Positions 1 through 8,762 of a DNA stretch of 64,000 nucleotides are shown piece after piece. The DNA is from Flavobacterium hibisci (GTDB lineage: Bacteria; Bacteroidota; Bacteroidia; Flavobacteriales; Flavobacteriaceae): positions 310,001 through 374,000 of the forward strand of contig NZ_JAIQDW010000001.1 of NCBI RefSeq assembly GCF_020026925.1, written 5' to 3'. Within the stretch, counting starts at the first letter, position 1. Every line of letters starts with the position of its first letter. The position numbers were made by a program, and so were the translations under genes. A model generated the notes under the pieces. It was not told the origin of the DNA, did no database searches, and saw only the letters and a program-made list of their open reading frames with translations.

Positions 1-704
1 GGAAAATTTGGAATTTCATTTTCGATTTTTAAAAATTCAAAATGACTTGAACGTCTGTTTTCACCAGATTCACTGATTCTTCTCTGCCTAATTAGTGTAA
101 ATCCAAAATTACCTGAATTATCAAATCGTTTGGAACCTATAAGTTGGTATCTTCTTTTCCCGCAGAAAACTAAAGCACCGCTTCCTCCCATATTATATTT
201 ACCTTGTACAAATTGAATATTAATTTTATTTCCCCTTACTAAAGAAAGAAAAGTATTTTCAAATTGATTCGGATGCTGGCCTTCTCCATTATCATAAATA
301 ATAACAGAAGTGTTTTTTGGTGGTCCATCGGCAATAATTTGAATGTCTTCTGATTGTTTTCGTCTATTTTGTTTTAGATCCCAATTTTTATAGTCAGGAT
401 AAAACATTTTTATGGCTTGCTCCATTGATTGTGGAGCATCATTAGAGACTGGAGAAATATCTTTTTCTAAGCACTTTTTTGTTAAAATTGCATCAATTGA
501 ATTTGTTACCTTCTCTACTAAAGCCGCGATAGGGCTAGATTGCTGGTTTCTAACAATACCAAACATATTTTCATTACCACCAAGGGGAGCCCAATTTTTG
601 TCAGCAAATTTATCAGGATATTTATGTAATAATTCTTCAACCTTATCTTCAGTAGAACATAGATACAGTTCTTGAAACAATTTCTCGTTACTAATTTCTC
701 CCAT
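1..704 (-). CDS. GHKL-type ATP-binding protein, 3' part outside window
   Basis: Reading leftwards from an ATG at 704, the frame stays open to the window edge (234 codons seen). The N-terminal part shows a GHKL (HSP90/gyrase/MutL) ATP-binding signature: an N-box EKVTNSIDAI around residue 64, then a DNGEG motif around 140 and a glycine-rich GGSGAL around 174. It starts 3 bases after the cysteine desulfurase stop, so the two are almost certainly co-transcribed and translationally coupled. I do not recognise the exact family. GHKL ATPases occur in several phage-defence and DNA-repair systems, and pairing with a cysteine desulfurase suggests sulfur-linked DNA modification or defence, but the partners that would decide this lie beyond the window. 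The ATP-binding call is solid; the role is inference. Confidence 0.75.
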   Translation of the reverse strand, partial: MGEISNEKLFQELYLCSTEDKVEELLHKYPDKFADKNWAPLGGNENMFGIVRNQQSSPIAALVEKVTNSIDAILTKKCLEKDISPVSNDAPQSMEQAIKMFYPDYKNWDLKQNRRKQSEDIQIIADGPPKNTSVIIYDNGEGQHPNQFENTFLSLVRGNKINIQFVQGKYNMGGSGALVFCGKRRYQLIGSKRFDNSGNFGFTLIRQRRISESGENRRSSHFEFLKIENEIPNF

Positions 705-707
705 AAA

Positions 708-1859
708 TTAATTTGCTAATTGGATTAAAGTTTCTTTAATACTACTAATAACAGTCAATATTTCTTGCTCAGTGTTTTTATTGCTCAGACTAAATCTGAT
801 AGCAGAGAATGCATCTGTATCATTTAGGCCCATTGCTAATAAAACATGTGAGGGTTCAAATAAAGCAGAGGTACAAGCTGAACCGTTACTTACTGCTATT
901 GTTTGATATCTATCTATAAACATGTTGGCATCAAAATTTGGAAAACAGGCATTTATAGTATTATAGAGACGATGCTCTTTACTACCATTAATAAAGACAC
1001 CTCTGATGTTAAGTAATTCTATTTCCAGAATATCCCTCAATGATTTAATATAAGTGGTATTCTCTGTCATTTCTAGAGATGCAATTTCACATGCTTTAGC
1101 AAAACCAACAATTGCTGGAACGTTCAGAGTACCACTTCTAAGCCCACGCTCATGTCCTCCGCCATGTTGTATAGGGAAAATCTGTCTTGGTGAAACTGTT
1201 TCTTGATTAATATATAATGCTCCTATTCCCTTCGGGCCATAAAATTTATGCGCAGAAAAACATAATAAGTCTATATGATTAAATTCAGTAATGTTAATTG
1301 GTAATTTACCAACTGCCTGAGTAGCATCAGTCATTAACAATACTTTCTTAGAATTAGTAATTGTACTAATTTCCTTAATTGGTTGTATAACTCCGGTTTC
1401 ATTATTTACCCACATGATACAAACTAACAGTGTATCTTGCCTAATTGAAAGAATAAGATTCTCAATATCTATTAATCCATTGGGATTGACGGGAAGATAT
1501 TCAATTTCAAACCCAACAGTTTCTAAAAATTTACAAGTGTCTAAAACTGCCTTATGTTCAGTTTGCAAGGTTATTATATGTCTTTTAGAATTATTGGGAT
1601 CTAATGCGATTCCTTTTAATGCAATATTTATACTTTCTGTGGCACCTGAAGTAAAAATAATTTCTTTCGGATCGCTATTGATCAAAGATGAAACTATTTC
1701 TCTGGAATTTTCTACAATTTTTTTTGCTGCAAGTCCAAAATGGTGTGTACTTGATGCGTTTCCATAATTATTTTTAAAATAGGGGTACATCGCCTCAATA
1801 ACGCGATCATCAATAGCAGTTGTTGAATTATTATCAAGATATATTAATTCGTTATTCAT
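708..1859 (-). CDS. Cysteine desulfurase (NifS/IscS/DndA-like)
   Basis: A PLP-dependent enzyme that moves sulfur from cysteine to its own active-site cysteine, giving alanine. At 383 residues it has full family length. Visible hallmarks are the PLP lysine in FSAHKFYGPKG (Lys205), the His in TEHKA (His102) and the persulfide cysteine in SNGSACTSALFEPS (Cys329). It is the first gene of a leftward pair with a GHKL ATPase and has no isc/suf assembly neighbours. That context fits a dedicated sulfur donor, as DndA is for DNA phosphorothioation, better than housekeeping Fe-S assembly. The enzyme class is firm; the pathway is inferred from context only. Confidence 0.9.
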   Translation of the reverse strand: MNNELIYLDNNSTTAIDDRVIEAMYPYFKNNYGNASSTHHFGLAAKKIVENSREIVSSLINSDPKEIIFTSGATESINIALKGIALDPNNSKRHIITLQTEHKAVLDTCKFLETVGFEIEYLPVNPNGLIDIENLILSIRQDTLLVCIMWVNNETGVIQPIKEISTITNSKKVLLMTDATQAVGKLPINITEFNHIDLLCFSAHKFYGPKGIGALYINQETVSPRQIFPIQHGGGHERGLRSGTLNVPAIVGFAKACEIASLEMTENTTYIKSLRDILEIELLNIRGVFINGSKEHRLYNTINACFPNFDANMFIDRYQTIAVSNGSACTSALFEPSHVLLAMGLNDTDAFSAIRFSLSNKNTEQEILTVISSIKETLIQLAN

Positions 1860-2114
1860 TTTAAGTATATAAATTTTGTTTCTAAATTAACTAAATTATT
1901 TAGAAAAGTCCGAAGTGTTTTTATATTTTCTAAAAAAATATTAGTTTTTTATTTACAAAATATTAGTTTATTAGTTAGGCAAATAATATTCGGAATAATT
2001 TTCAATTCATTATGTTCAGTTTGGCAAATTAGGGTACTATAAAACTCGGTACATAAAGTATGAAAAGACTAATAATGGATTAATTTTTAGTACAATGAAA
2101 TTTTGAGTTTAAAC

Positions 2115-3794
2115 TTATCCCTTTCTTTTAATCTGTTCAATAAAAAAAAATGTGGGCATTCCAGTTTTACTTTTAAAAGCTTTTACAAATCTTTGCGTAC
2201 TGCTAAAGCCGACTTCTGCCGCTAAAGCTTTATTCGTATAGTTTCGTACAAGTTTATCATTATAAAGTAAAGACATGACATAATCTATTTTGAGATCATT
2301 GATATATTCAGTAAATCCCTTTTCTTTGTAATGACGGATAATTGAGGAAAGATAAGTTGGATTGGATTTAAATGCAGCAGACAATTTTGAAAGACTCCAG
2401 TCCTTTTCTAAAAATTTCTTATCTATTTCAAATTTTTCCAGCTGATTAAGTATAAGTGAGACAGTTTCAGGATTTATATCTGATAATACTGGTTTTTCAA
2501 TTTTTTGCCTTTGTTTAGTTTTATTCTCTGACGCAGAAATCTGTAACATCTGCTCATCAAATTTTTGACGATATATTTTTCGGTTCTTATAATATCTATA
2601 CGTCAAGACAACAAAAGACAAGAAAAGGAGGGAAGTGAAACCGGTTAAAACTGAATACTTAAAATTTTTACTTACCAGCTCATTTTTCAAACTTTGCTTC
2701 TCAAACATTAATTCCTGGGTATTGTATTCCTTGTTGATTTTTCCAACCAAATATTTGAAAGTCTCATTAAGTACTTTATCGGCCTTAAGTAATTGATCAA
2801 TGTAATATAATTGCAAATCCCGATTTTCTTGATTTTTGTAATATTTAATAAGAACCTCGTACATTTCCCTTTGATCAGTACGCAGATAGCCTCTCGCATT
2901 AAACAGTTGATCCACTTTTTCAAAGTAAGGAAGAGCTTTTTCATATTGTCTGACTTCCCAATAGCTTTTTCCAATATAAAAGTAGCCTACTGATTCATTT
3001 CCAAAATCTTTTTTTTCTTTTAATTCTTCAATTGAAGATTCAATGCTTTTAATTGCAGATGCATAATTTTTTTGAAAGAAGTCGTTGATACCCTGAGAGT
3101 GGATAAAATAAACTTCCATTTCCCTAATATCCAATTTCTCGCATTCAACGAGTCCCAAAGCATTTGTTTGGGAGCATAATCCATAATTTCCGAGTCTGTT
3201 ATAACACAGTCCCAAGGAATGCAGAGAGTTTAAGTAAGCCCTTGAATTTTCACTTTTAAAATAGAAAGTACATTCTCTAAGCAATGAAATTGCTTCGTCA
3301 TAATAACCAAGATAGTACTTTACCAGAGCAATATGATACTTGAGTTTGTAAATAAGGTATTTGTCAGTTGTCTGTGATATGTAACTGTCAGCAGTAATAA
3401 AGTTGTCAAGTGCATTATTTTGCTTCTTAAGTAAATAATAGACTATTCCTTTTGACAAGTAAGCGGATCCGATTAATGCCTTATCGTTTGTTTTTTTCGC
3501 AGTATATATCATACTGTCGGCATAAATTAACCTCATACTATGAGGAGATTCATGAAGAAGATTCTGATATCCATTAATAATTTCCTTATAATTTTTTTCA
3601 AATTTTGCCTTTCGGAGATATTCAAACATATAGACTGACGACCTGGCGCTATCATTTCGAAGTTCATATATTTTGTCATCAAGATATTCATAACTCTTTC
3701 TTTTTAAGGAGTCAGGATGTTTTTGAAAATTTTTCTGTGCTTCACACCATGAGAAAACGCAGATTAATACTAACAGGAAATGTTTTTTACTCAT
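2115..3794 (-). CDS. TPR-containing membrane regulator with C-terminal AraC-type HTH
   Basis: I start at the ATG that gives MSKKHFLLVLICVFSWCEAQ, a clear signal peptide; a longer upstream extension lacks one. About 340 residues of TPR-like helical repeats follow and would lie in the periplasm. A membrane segment (VLTGFTSLLFLSFVVLTY) and a cytoplasmic C-terminal helix-turn-helix domain of AraC type complete it (Leu-Ser-Lys-Leu near 465 and VGFSSTQRFVKAFKSKTG near the end). This arrangement is common in Bacteroidetes, where such proteins are thought to sense a periplasmic signal and act on nearby promoters. It faces away from the lipoprotein/AraC group on its right, with a repeat-rich spacer between. 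The ligand and targets cannot be read from the sequence. Confidence 0.85.
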   Translation of the reverse strand: MSKKHFLLVLICVFSWCEAQKNFQKHPDSLKRKSYEYLDDKIYELRNDSARSSVYMFEYLRKAKFEKNYKEIINGYQNLLHESPHSMRLIYADSMIYTAKKTNDKALIGSAYLSKGIVYYLLKKQNNALDNFITADSYISQTTDKYLIYKLKYHIALVKYYLGYYDEAISLLRECTFYFKSENSRAYLNSLHSLGLCYNRLGNYGLCSQTNALGLVECEKLDIREMEVYFIHSQGINDFFQKNYASAIKSIESSIEELKEKKDFGNESVGYFYIGKSYWEVRQYEKALPYFEKVDQLFNARGYLRTDQREMYEVLIKYYKNQENRDLQLYYIDQLLKADKVLNETFKYLVGKINKEYNTQELMFEKQSLKNELVSKNFKYSVLTGFTSLLFLSFVVLTYRYYKNRKIYRQKFDEQMLQISASENKTKQRQKIEKPVLSDINPETVSLILNQLEKFEIDKKFLEKDWSLSKLSAAFKSNPTYLSSIIRHYKEKGFTEYINDLKIDYVMSLLYNDKLVRNYTNKALAAEVGFSSTQRFVKAFKSKTGMPTFFFIEQIKRKG

Positions 3795-3935
3795 AATATC
3801 AAGGAGTTTGGGGACTGAATTTCTCAATAAAGTTACCGCCAACTGTCCATCGGAGCTGTACTAATAAATTTACAAAAGATTAACTCAAAAATAATATAAA
3901 CATTTGAATTTTAGTGAGTTATTTATGAAAAAACG

Positions 3936-3983
3936 AGTATGGATTTATTGAAAATCCATACTGTATTTACGGTAAATCCATAC
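3936..3983. repeat. Hairpin plus third copy of TATGGATTT
   Basis: A perfect inverted repeat, AGTATGGATTT and AAATCCATACT around a 5-base loop, is followed 8 bases later by another AAATCCATAC. It sits between two divergently transcribed genes and has no downstream T-run. That favours an operator for the TPR/AraC or AraC regulator over a terminator. Function is inferred. Confidence 0.5.
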
Positions 3984-4132
3984 CCAAACGGTTGTGAGAG
4001 ACTTTTCAAGGAGATAGATTTGCTTCGAATTCAATAGCGAAAATGTTTGGCATGGTGCCGAATTAAAGTTCCGCTTATCCGGATGAAATGAACTGGGAAG
4101 TAATTCTCATTCACATTCATACACCCATTACA

Positions 4133-4825
4133 ATGAAAAATCTATTATTATGCACTGTATTAGTATGGTTCTTTAATTCATGTTCTACAGATTCAGAATT
4201 TAATCAATCTGAATTCACTTCAAACGCAGAATCCAAATCTAAAGTCGCTTCAGCGTTTCCAATGAACTCAGCTAATCCTTTCGATTATAAAGGCAAGAGG
4301 TATTACGATGAACTCCGTAATTATTACCAAAATAATTCAACTCCAAATTCGGCCGCAGAACTTCGGGACCAAATTAGATTTATGTCAAATAAAATGGGAA
4401 AGGCGCATAATTCCTATAAAAATATAATTTTATTTAATAACACTATTGTAGATTCTATAATGGCTGACCCTGACAATATGTTAATTTTTATTGTAGAGAA
4501 TAGTCAATTAGCATCAACTGCAAAATCCAGTCTTACGATTTTTTTACAAGGCCTATTGTCAAAACGAGGATTAGAATTTACGATTGTTTATGATTACGTA
4601 GTTGCATATGAGGACTCTATTCTCGATAGTAACAGCCTTACTGAAGATGAAAAGGACACAATTCTAACAGTCACATCTATTTCTCGATACTCGCTTTACT
4701 CTGCATCTGAAAGAAAAGACAGGGATTGGGAGTCATCAGCGGGGAACAAAAATGTCAAGCCCCTATTTTCCGCAGATGAAATCGCTGTTATTTCTATAAT
4801 TGCACTGCTAAAAAACATTATCTAA
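4133..4825 (+). CDS. Lipoprotein of unknown function
   Basis: The start MKNLLLCTVLVWFFNSCSTD gives a textbook lipoprotein signal with lipobox FNSC (Cys about residue 17), so I prefer it to the ATG 45 bases upstream. The mature protein is about 213 residues, mostly helical, with no motif I recognise. A hydrophobic C-terminus (IAVISIIALLKNII) may hold it to the membrane or a partner. It is the first of several rightward genes (small membrane protein, AraC regulator, unknown 397-residue protein) that precede the conjugation operon. The lipoprotein call is strong; the role is unknown. Confidence 0.7.
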   Translation: MKNLLLCTVLVWFFNSCSTDSEFNQSEFTSNAESKSKVASAFPMNSANPFDYKGKRYYDELRNYYQNNSTPNSAAELRDQIRFMSNKMGKAHNSYKNIILFNNTIVDSIMADPDNMLIFIVENSQLASTAKSSLTIFLQGLLSKRGLEFTIVYDYVVAYEDSILDSNSLTEDEKDTILTVTSISRYSLYSASERKDRDWESSAGNKNVKPLFSADEIAVISIIALLKNII

Positions 4826-4858
4826 AATTTATTCCGATTAATCTTGATCTCTTTTGAA

Positions 4859-5089
4859 ATGAAACCACGTACTATTCTTTATCTACTATTGGTCATTTTT
4901 AATCTTGTGAGCCTTTATTTCATCATATCATTATTCAGTTATGATGAAATAGTGGGCTACATTATTACGGGTGGGAGAAAAAGCAGTGACCCTAGAAAAT
5001 TGGCGTATCTGTTATTTATTACTTGCCTGTTGAACCTTTATTTTTTGTCATTCATAATGATCGAAAATTCCTTTAAGGATAAGATCTAA
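4859..5089 (+). CDS. Small two-helix membrane protein
   Basis: A 76-residue protein starting MKPRTILYLLLV; a TTG 15 bases upstream is less likely. Two hydrophobic segments, about residues 5-24 and 47-69, flank a short polar loop rich in Gly, Arg and Lys. It lies 33 bases after the lipoprotein stop and is probably in the same transcript. I see no recognisable family. Confidence 0.55.
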   Translation: MKPRTILYLLLVIFNLVSLYFIISLFSYDEIVGYIITGGRKSSDPRKLAYLLFITCLLNLYFLSFIMIENSFKDKI

Positions 5090-5140
5090 TCTACATACAA
5101 GATCATTATTCTTTTCCATAATTAGCTTAACTATGATATT

Positions 5141-6037
5141 ATGATGAAGGATTTGATAAATATTGAAATGAAGAATTTGCCTATTTCTGGACTTGATGTA
5201 CATATTATTAAAAAGTACATTGTAAAAACTGCGGCAGATGATTCCTTTCTCGTAAATAATTACTCAATTATATTGATAAAGTCTGGACAATTTAAAATAC
5301 GTCTTAGTGATTTTACACAGGAATTGCTGCCACATGATTTGTTGGTAATCCCAAAAAATTCGTTCTGCACTATTATGGAAGTCAAAGGGAGACTGCAGTT
5401 ACTGCTTCTCTCTTTTACCTCAGACTTTGCTTTTGAAAACTGCTTAAAAAAAGAATTAGTTGATTCATTTAATTTTCTCCTTGGTGAACCTTCGTCAAAA
5501 ATAGCCCTTGGTGATAAAGATTTTTTGGTATTGTCATTAATTTACAAACTAATCTGCTTTGTTAATAAAGATGCAGTAGGCAATGGACAGGACCTAGAAC
5601 TGCAACGCATAAGTTTCAACCTTTTCTTATATGAGCTTAAATTTATTTTTAATAGATCAGATTTACAAACGCAGAACAGTTTTACCCGGCAGGAAGGTCT
5701 TACGATTAAGTTTCTGACTATTTTGACAATTCACTGTAAAAAGCAGCACAGTGCCAAGTTCTATGCAGGTGTGTTATTTGTTACAAGAGGTTATTTAAAT
5801 CGAACTGTCAAACAAATAACAGGAAAGACCGTTAAAAGCCTCATAGATGTGGCAATTATAAATGAAATAAAGAATCTTCTTGAAAATTCACAATCATCCA
5901 TTGCCGTCATTGGACAAGATTTTGAATTTAGTAATCTGGCGAACTTTAGTGCCTTTTTTAGAAAACACACTTCGCTTTCTCCTTCTGAATATCGTCAAAA
6001 GACTGTTGGGAGATTTAAAACGTCAGATTTTCGTTGA
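5141..6037 (+). CDS. AraC-family transcriptional regulator
   Basis: A 298-residue protein with a cupin-like N-terminal half and a C-terminal AraC HTH. The N-terminal half has segments such as SGQFKIRLSDF and LLVIPKNSF typical of AraC effector domains. The C-terminal half shows the two helix-turn-helix units (FYAGVLFVTRGYLNRTVKQITGK and VIGQDFEFSNLANFSAFFRK) and ends in the usual SPSEYRQ. It follows the small lipoprotein pair and precedes the 397-residue unknown, a setting like regulatory blocks at the edge of Bacteroidetes conjugative elements. The family call is firm; targets are not known. Confidence 0.88.
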   Translation: MMKDLINIEMKNLPISGLDVHIIKKYIVKTAADDSFLVNNYSIILIKSGQFKIRLSDFTQELLPHDLLVIPKNSFCTIMEVKGRLQLLLLSFTSDFAFENCLKKELVDSFNFLLGEPSSKIALGDKDFLVLSLIYKLICFVNKDAVGNGQDLELQRISFNLFLYELKFIFNRSDLQTQNSFTRQEGLTIKFLTILTIHCKKQHSAKFYAGVLFVTRGYLNRTVKQITGKTVKSLIDVAIINEIKNLLENSQSSIAVIGQDFEFSNLANFSAFFRKHTSLSPSEYRQKTVGRFKTSDFR

Positions 6038-6061
6038 CTAATTTAAATTAAAACTACTGTC

Positions 6062-7255
6062 ATGATTACTATATATCCTTTAGAATGGATAGATTCATTG
6101 ATATTGCTTACCCTAAATCCTAATAAATCAAATATCGGTAATCTGTCACAGAGTGATTTGGTTTTTATAACTGAGAATCTTTCTAGAGAATCTCATAAAA
6201 TTCAAATCCAGATGAAAAATGAAATTTTTGCTCTGCAGAAAAAGAGGCAGATCCGTCTTCTGGTAAGAAAATATCATTCAACCTTAGTTTATCTCCTTGA
6301 TAATATTATTGAAAATCAAAATAATGAAGCTCTCAAAGGCGGATTTTTTTTGCGTATCAGTGAATCTATAATAAATACATTGGACGATTTATTATATTTT
6401 ATTGAAAATCGTTATCCTAACTATTTGAATCTTGATGAGCGTGTTCCTGTCCCATATTTATTAGTTTCAAGAAAGGAAATACTTTTAAAGATAGGAAGAC
6501 TATCAAAGAAAAAGACAACTATCACTGATACCAACCAAGTTCTTCAGATCGTTATCGATGCTATAACTGTGTCAAATCAAATTAACGCAGGAAACAAAAT
6601 TACATACAGAGAAGTATTATATCAAAAAGAGCTTTTAAAGAAATTGGAGATGCAACTGGCAAGTGAAAGCAAATCAAACTTTTATTCTGCCGTAGACGAG
6701 TTATTGATAGAAGTAAATTTTAATGACAGTTTTTATATTAGTCATTTTATTAAGAATATAGTGAATCGTCTTAAATGCCAGGAAACATTGGCTGATAAAA
6801 TTGGTGAATTGTTATTCTGTTATAAAGAGTTCAGTCAATTATCCTCGAGCGAAAGAATAGCATTTGATCCTTCAAAGCAGAATATAAATTTTATGCTCGA
6901 AAATTGGTTTAAGCACGAAATAAAATATCTTGAAAGAAAAAAGCAACTTTCTGCAGAATTCGATGAAAACAATGCAGCCTCTGAATCAATGCAAATAGGA
7001 GAAGATAAAGTTGAATGTACGCTTTCAACTGATCAAATGGCATTGATTCTCAGAGCTGGTGATGAATCAAGAGTTTTGAAAGCTAAATCAATGAGTTTGG
7101 TTTTTAAAACTATAGTTCCATTTCTTTCGACTCCTTTCAAAAAGAATCTTTCTTATCAATCGGTAAGAAGTAAATCGTATAATGCTGAAGACAGGGATAA
7201 AGAAATTGCTATTCAAACCTTAAAAAAAATTATAGAAAAGATCAAGTCTTATTAA
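6062..7255 (+). CDS. Hypothetical protein, element-associated
   Basis: A 397-residue, soluble, mostly helical protein starting 24 bases after the AraC gene and likely co-transcribed with it. The last 80 residues hold a distinctive basic block (STPFKKNLSYQSVRSKSY, then a helix ending IIEKIKSY). From memory, similar endings occur in other Bacteroidetes mobile-element proteins, but I cannot confirm this. The mid region (IENRYPNYLNLDERVPVPY) loosely resembles the RteC group of conjugative-transposon regulators, which is a weak hint only. No enzyme motif is visible. Confidence 0.55.
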   Translation: MITIYPLEWIDSLILLTLNPNKSNIGNLSQSDLVFITENLSRESHKIQIQMKNEIFALQKKRQIRLLVRKYHSTLVYLLDNIIENQNNEALKGGFFLRISESIINTLDDLLYFIENRYPNYLNLDERVPVPYLLVSRKEILLKIGRLSKKKTTITDTNQVLQIVIDAITVSNQINAGNKITYREVLYQKELLKKLEMQLASESKSNFYSAVDELLIEVNFNDSFYISHFIKNIVNRLKCQETLADKIGELLFCYKEFSQLSSSERIAFDPSKQNINFMLENWFKHEIKYLERKKQLSAEFDENNAASESMQIGEDKVECTLSTDQMALILRAGDESRVLKAKSMSLVFKTIVPFLSTPFKKNLSYQSVRSKSYNAEDRDKEIAIQTLKKIIEKIKSY

Positions 7256-7300
7256 TAGCCGCAAAACTTTTAGTATTAAACTTGAAAAGAAAATAGTTAT

Positions 7301-7317
7301 GTTTTCGTAACGAAAAC
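7301..7317. promoter_or_regulatory. Palindrome, possible operator
   Basis: GTTTTCGT and ACGAAAAC around one central base form a near-perfect palindrome 63 bases upstream of the small membrane gene. The symmetry suits a dimeric regulator. There is no T-run, so it is not a terminator. Confidence 0.35.
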
Positions 7318-7379
7318 ACTGAAAAGTTGTCTATTAATATACAATCACTTACTCAAAATCATCATCAAATAATATAATT

Positions 7380-7574
7380 ATGATTCTAATTGCAATCTTA
7401 CTACCGTGGCTCTCTTTTATATTAAGAGGCAAAATATTTACTGCTGTCATTTGCCTCATTTTGCAGATAACTTTAATTGGCTGGCTACCGGCAGCAATTT
7501 GGGCCGTAGTATCCCTTCAAAATGCTAGAGCTGATAGGCGAACCAATAAACTTATAAGAGCTATGAGGAGATAA
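7380..7574 (+). CDS. YqaE/Pmp3-type small membrane protein
   Basis: 64 residues with two membrane helices (ILIAILLPWLSFIL and ICLILQITLIGWLPAAIWAVVSL) and a short basic tail, the layout of the YqaE/Pmp3 family. Members are linked to membrane potential or salt stress in other organisms; the role in a mobile element is unknown. It is a single gene followed directly by a strong terminator, with its own palindrome upstream, so it is likely an independent unit between the regulatory block and the tra operon. Confidence 0.7.
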   Translation: MILIAILLPWLSFILRGKIFTAVICLILQITLIGWLPAAIWAVVSLQNARADRRTNKLIRAMRR

Positions 7575-7602
7575 TCTTCCCCGCGGCACCACATTTTTAG
7601 TG

Positions 7603-7648
7603 AATCCATATTAGAAGTATTTAGTCTTCTAATATGGATTTTTGTTTT
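7603..7648 (+). terminator. Rho-independent terminator
   Basis: A perfect 15-bp stem (AATCCATATTAGAAG and its complement) with an 8-base loop, followed by TTTGTTTT. It closes the YqaE-like gene. The stem contains AATCCATA, the same motif repeated at 3936-3983. Confidence 0.8.
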
Positions 7649-7667
7649 AATTCATTTGTAAAACCTA

Positions 7668-7697
7668 GGGGTACAATGGGGTACAAAAAAGTTGTAC
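7668..7697. promoter_or_regulatory. Direct repeats upstream of the tra operon
   Basis: GGGGTACAA occurs twice exactly 10 bases apart and is followed by an inverted TTGTAC. One-helical-turn spacing and a position 110 bases before the first conjugation gene suggest a regulator binding site. This is inferred from pattern only. Confidence 0.4.
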
Positions 7698-7808
7698 TTG
7701 TAGAGGCAGTATCGTAGTTGTTTCTTTGACCTTTAAAATAAATCATGTCAAACATTTTGAAGATTTATTTAGTAGAGAGATGAATGTTGAATAATAAATG
7801 ATGATGCT

Positions 7809-8282
7809 ATGTTTACAAATATTTCATGGAGCAGTTATTTAACTGTTTTAGGTGTGGTGGTCTTGATCTGGTATTTTATAATACTATTAAAGTTTTATTG
7901 GAAAGATCTTTTGAGTTTCTTTTCAGGAGAAAAGAAACTCAAGTTTGCTTCACTTAAAGGTATAACCAAAAAGAATGGTCAAGACGCTGAAGAGCATAAA
8001 TCTTTGTCTTCGTCATTTTCAGAATCATTCGACACTTTGGAAGACGCTGAAGAACTTTCTGTCCGAATACTTCAGACTTTGGAAGAAAGTAATGAAAAGG
8101 ACTTTTCAAAAGAGCACTTTCAAAATTATTTAAGAATGGTTCTCGAAGAATATCCGTATGTGAAGATTTCTTCACTGCGACAAAATATTAATAAACTAAT
8201 GGTAACTGAATCTTCAAAATATCCAAATCTGCTTTTGACTTTAAGTGAAGCTGACAGCTTATGGGAAGGAACTGTTTTCTAG
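7809..8282 (+). CDS. Hypothetical membrane-anchored protein, first tra-operon gene
   Basis: 157 residues with one N-terminal membrane helix (LTVLGVVVLIWYFIILLKF, about 11-29), then a Ser/Glu-rich linker and a helical acidic domain. It precedes traE, where Bacteroidetes conjugation operons usually carry a poorly conserved small protein. No recognised domain; assigned to the transfer operon by position and strand. Confidence 0.6.
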   Translation: MFTNISWSSYLTVLGVVVLIWYFIILLKFYWKDLLSFFSGEKKLKFASLKGITKKNGQDAEEHKSLSSSFSESFDTLEDAEELSVRILQTLEESNEKDFSKEHFQNYLRMVLEEYPYVKISSLRQNINKLMVTESSKYPNLLLTLSEADSLWEGTVF

Positions 8283-8402
8283 AATTCAGCGGAGGAATAA
8301 TCCCTGTTCTCTCTGGTGCGGTATGGCTTTATGTGACAAGGAAATAGAGCTGCAACAGTGATATTCCTCTGCTTTTTAAATAAGTGTATTGAAAACTTTA
8401 AA

Positions 8403-8750
8403 ATGATGGTTATGAAAAATTGTGGATGGAAATTAAAGGAATTAGATGAGGAAAAAGTATTGTCTTACAGCATACTTGTATTGTTGTTGGTATATGAAAC
8501 AAAAATTTATGCCCAAGATGGTGTAGCCGGAATTAATGAAGCGAATCAAAAAGTGAGAAGCTATTTTGATGCAGGAACAGAATTAATGTATGCTGTAGGC
8601 GCAATACTGGGCTTAATAGGAGCAGTTAAGGTTTATCAGAAATGGAATGCAGGTGATCCGGATACCGGCAAAGTAGCAGCGGCGTGGTTTGGAAGTTGTG
8701 TCTTTCTAGTGGTAGTGGCAACAGTAATTAAATCCTTTTTCGGAGTTTAA
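8403..8750 (+). CDS. traE: TraE-like conjugation protein (DUF4134)
   Basis: The conserved part runs from DGVAGINEANQKVRSYFDAG to the C-terminal helix VFLVVVATVIKSFFGV, matching the DUF4134/TraE family of Bacteroidetes conjugative elements (small VirB2/VirB3-like inner-membrane components). An ATG at 8403 is chosen; an upstream GTG would add 15 non-conserved residues. A signal-like hydrophobic stretch and Ala-Gln cut site precede the conserved domain. The gene sits 12 bases before traF. Confidence 0.85.
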   Translation: MMVMKNCGWKLKELDEEKVLSYSILVLLLVYETKIYAQDGVAGINEANQKVRSYFDAGTELMYAVGAILGLIGAVKVYQKWNAGDPDTGKVAAAWFGSCVFLVVVATVIKSFFGV

Positions 8751-8762
8751 ACACAAGAACTA

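Noticed and set aside
1..3900. Left att repeat of the conjugative element
   Set aside because: I looked for a copy of the tRNA-Arg 3' end or its flank and found none, so the left end is presumed outside the window.
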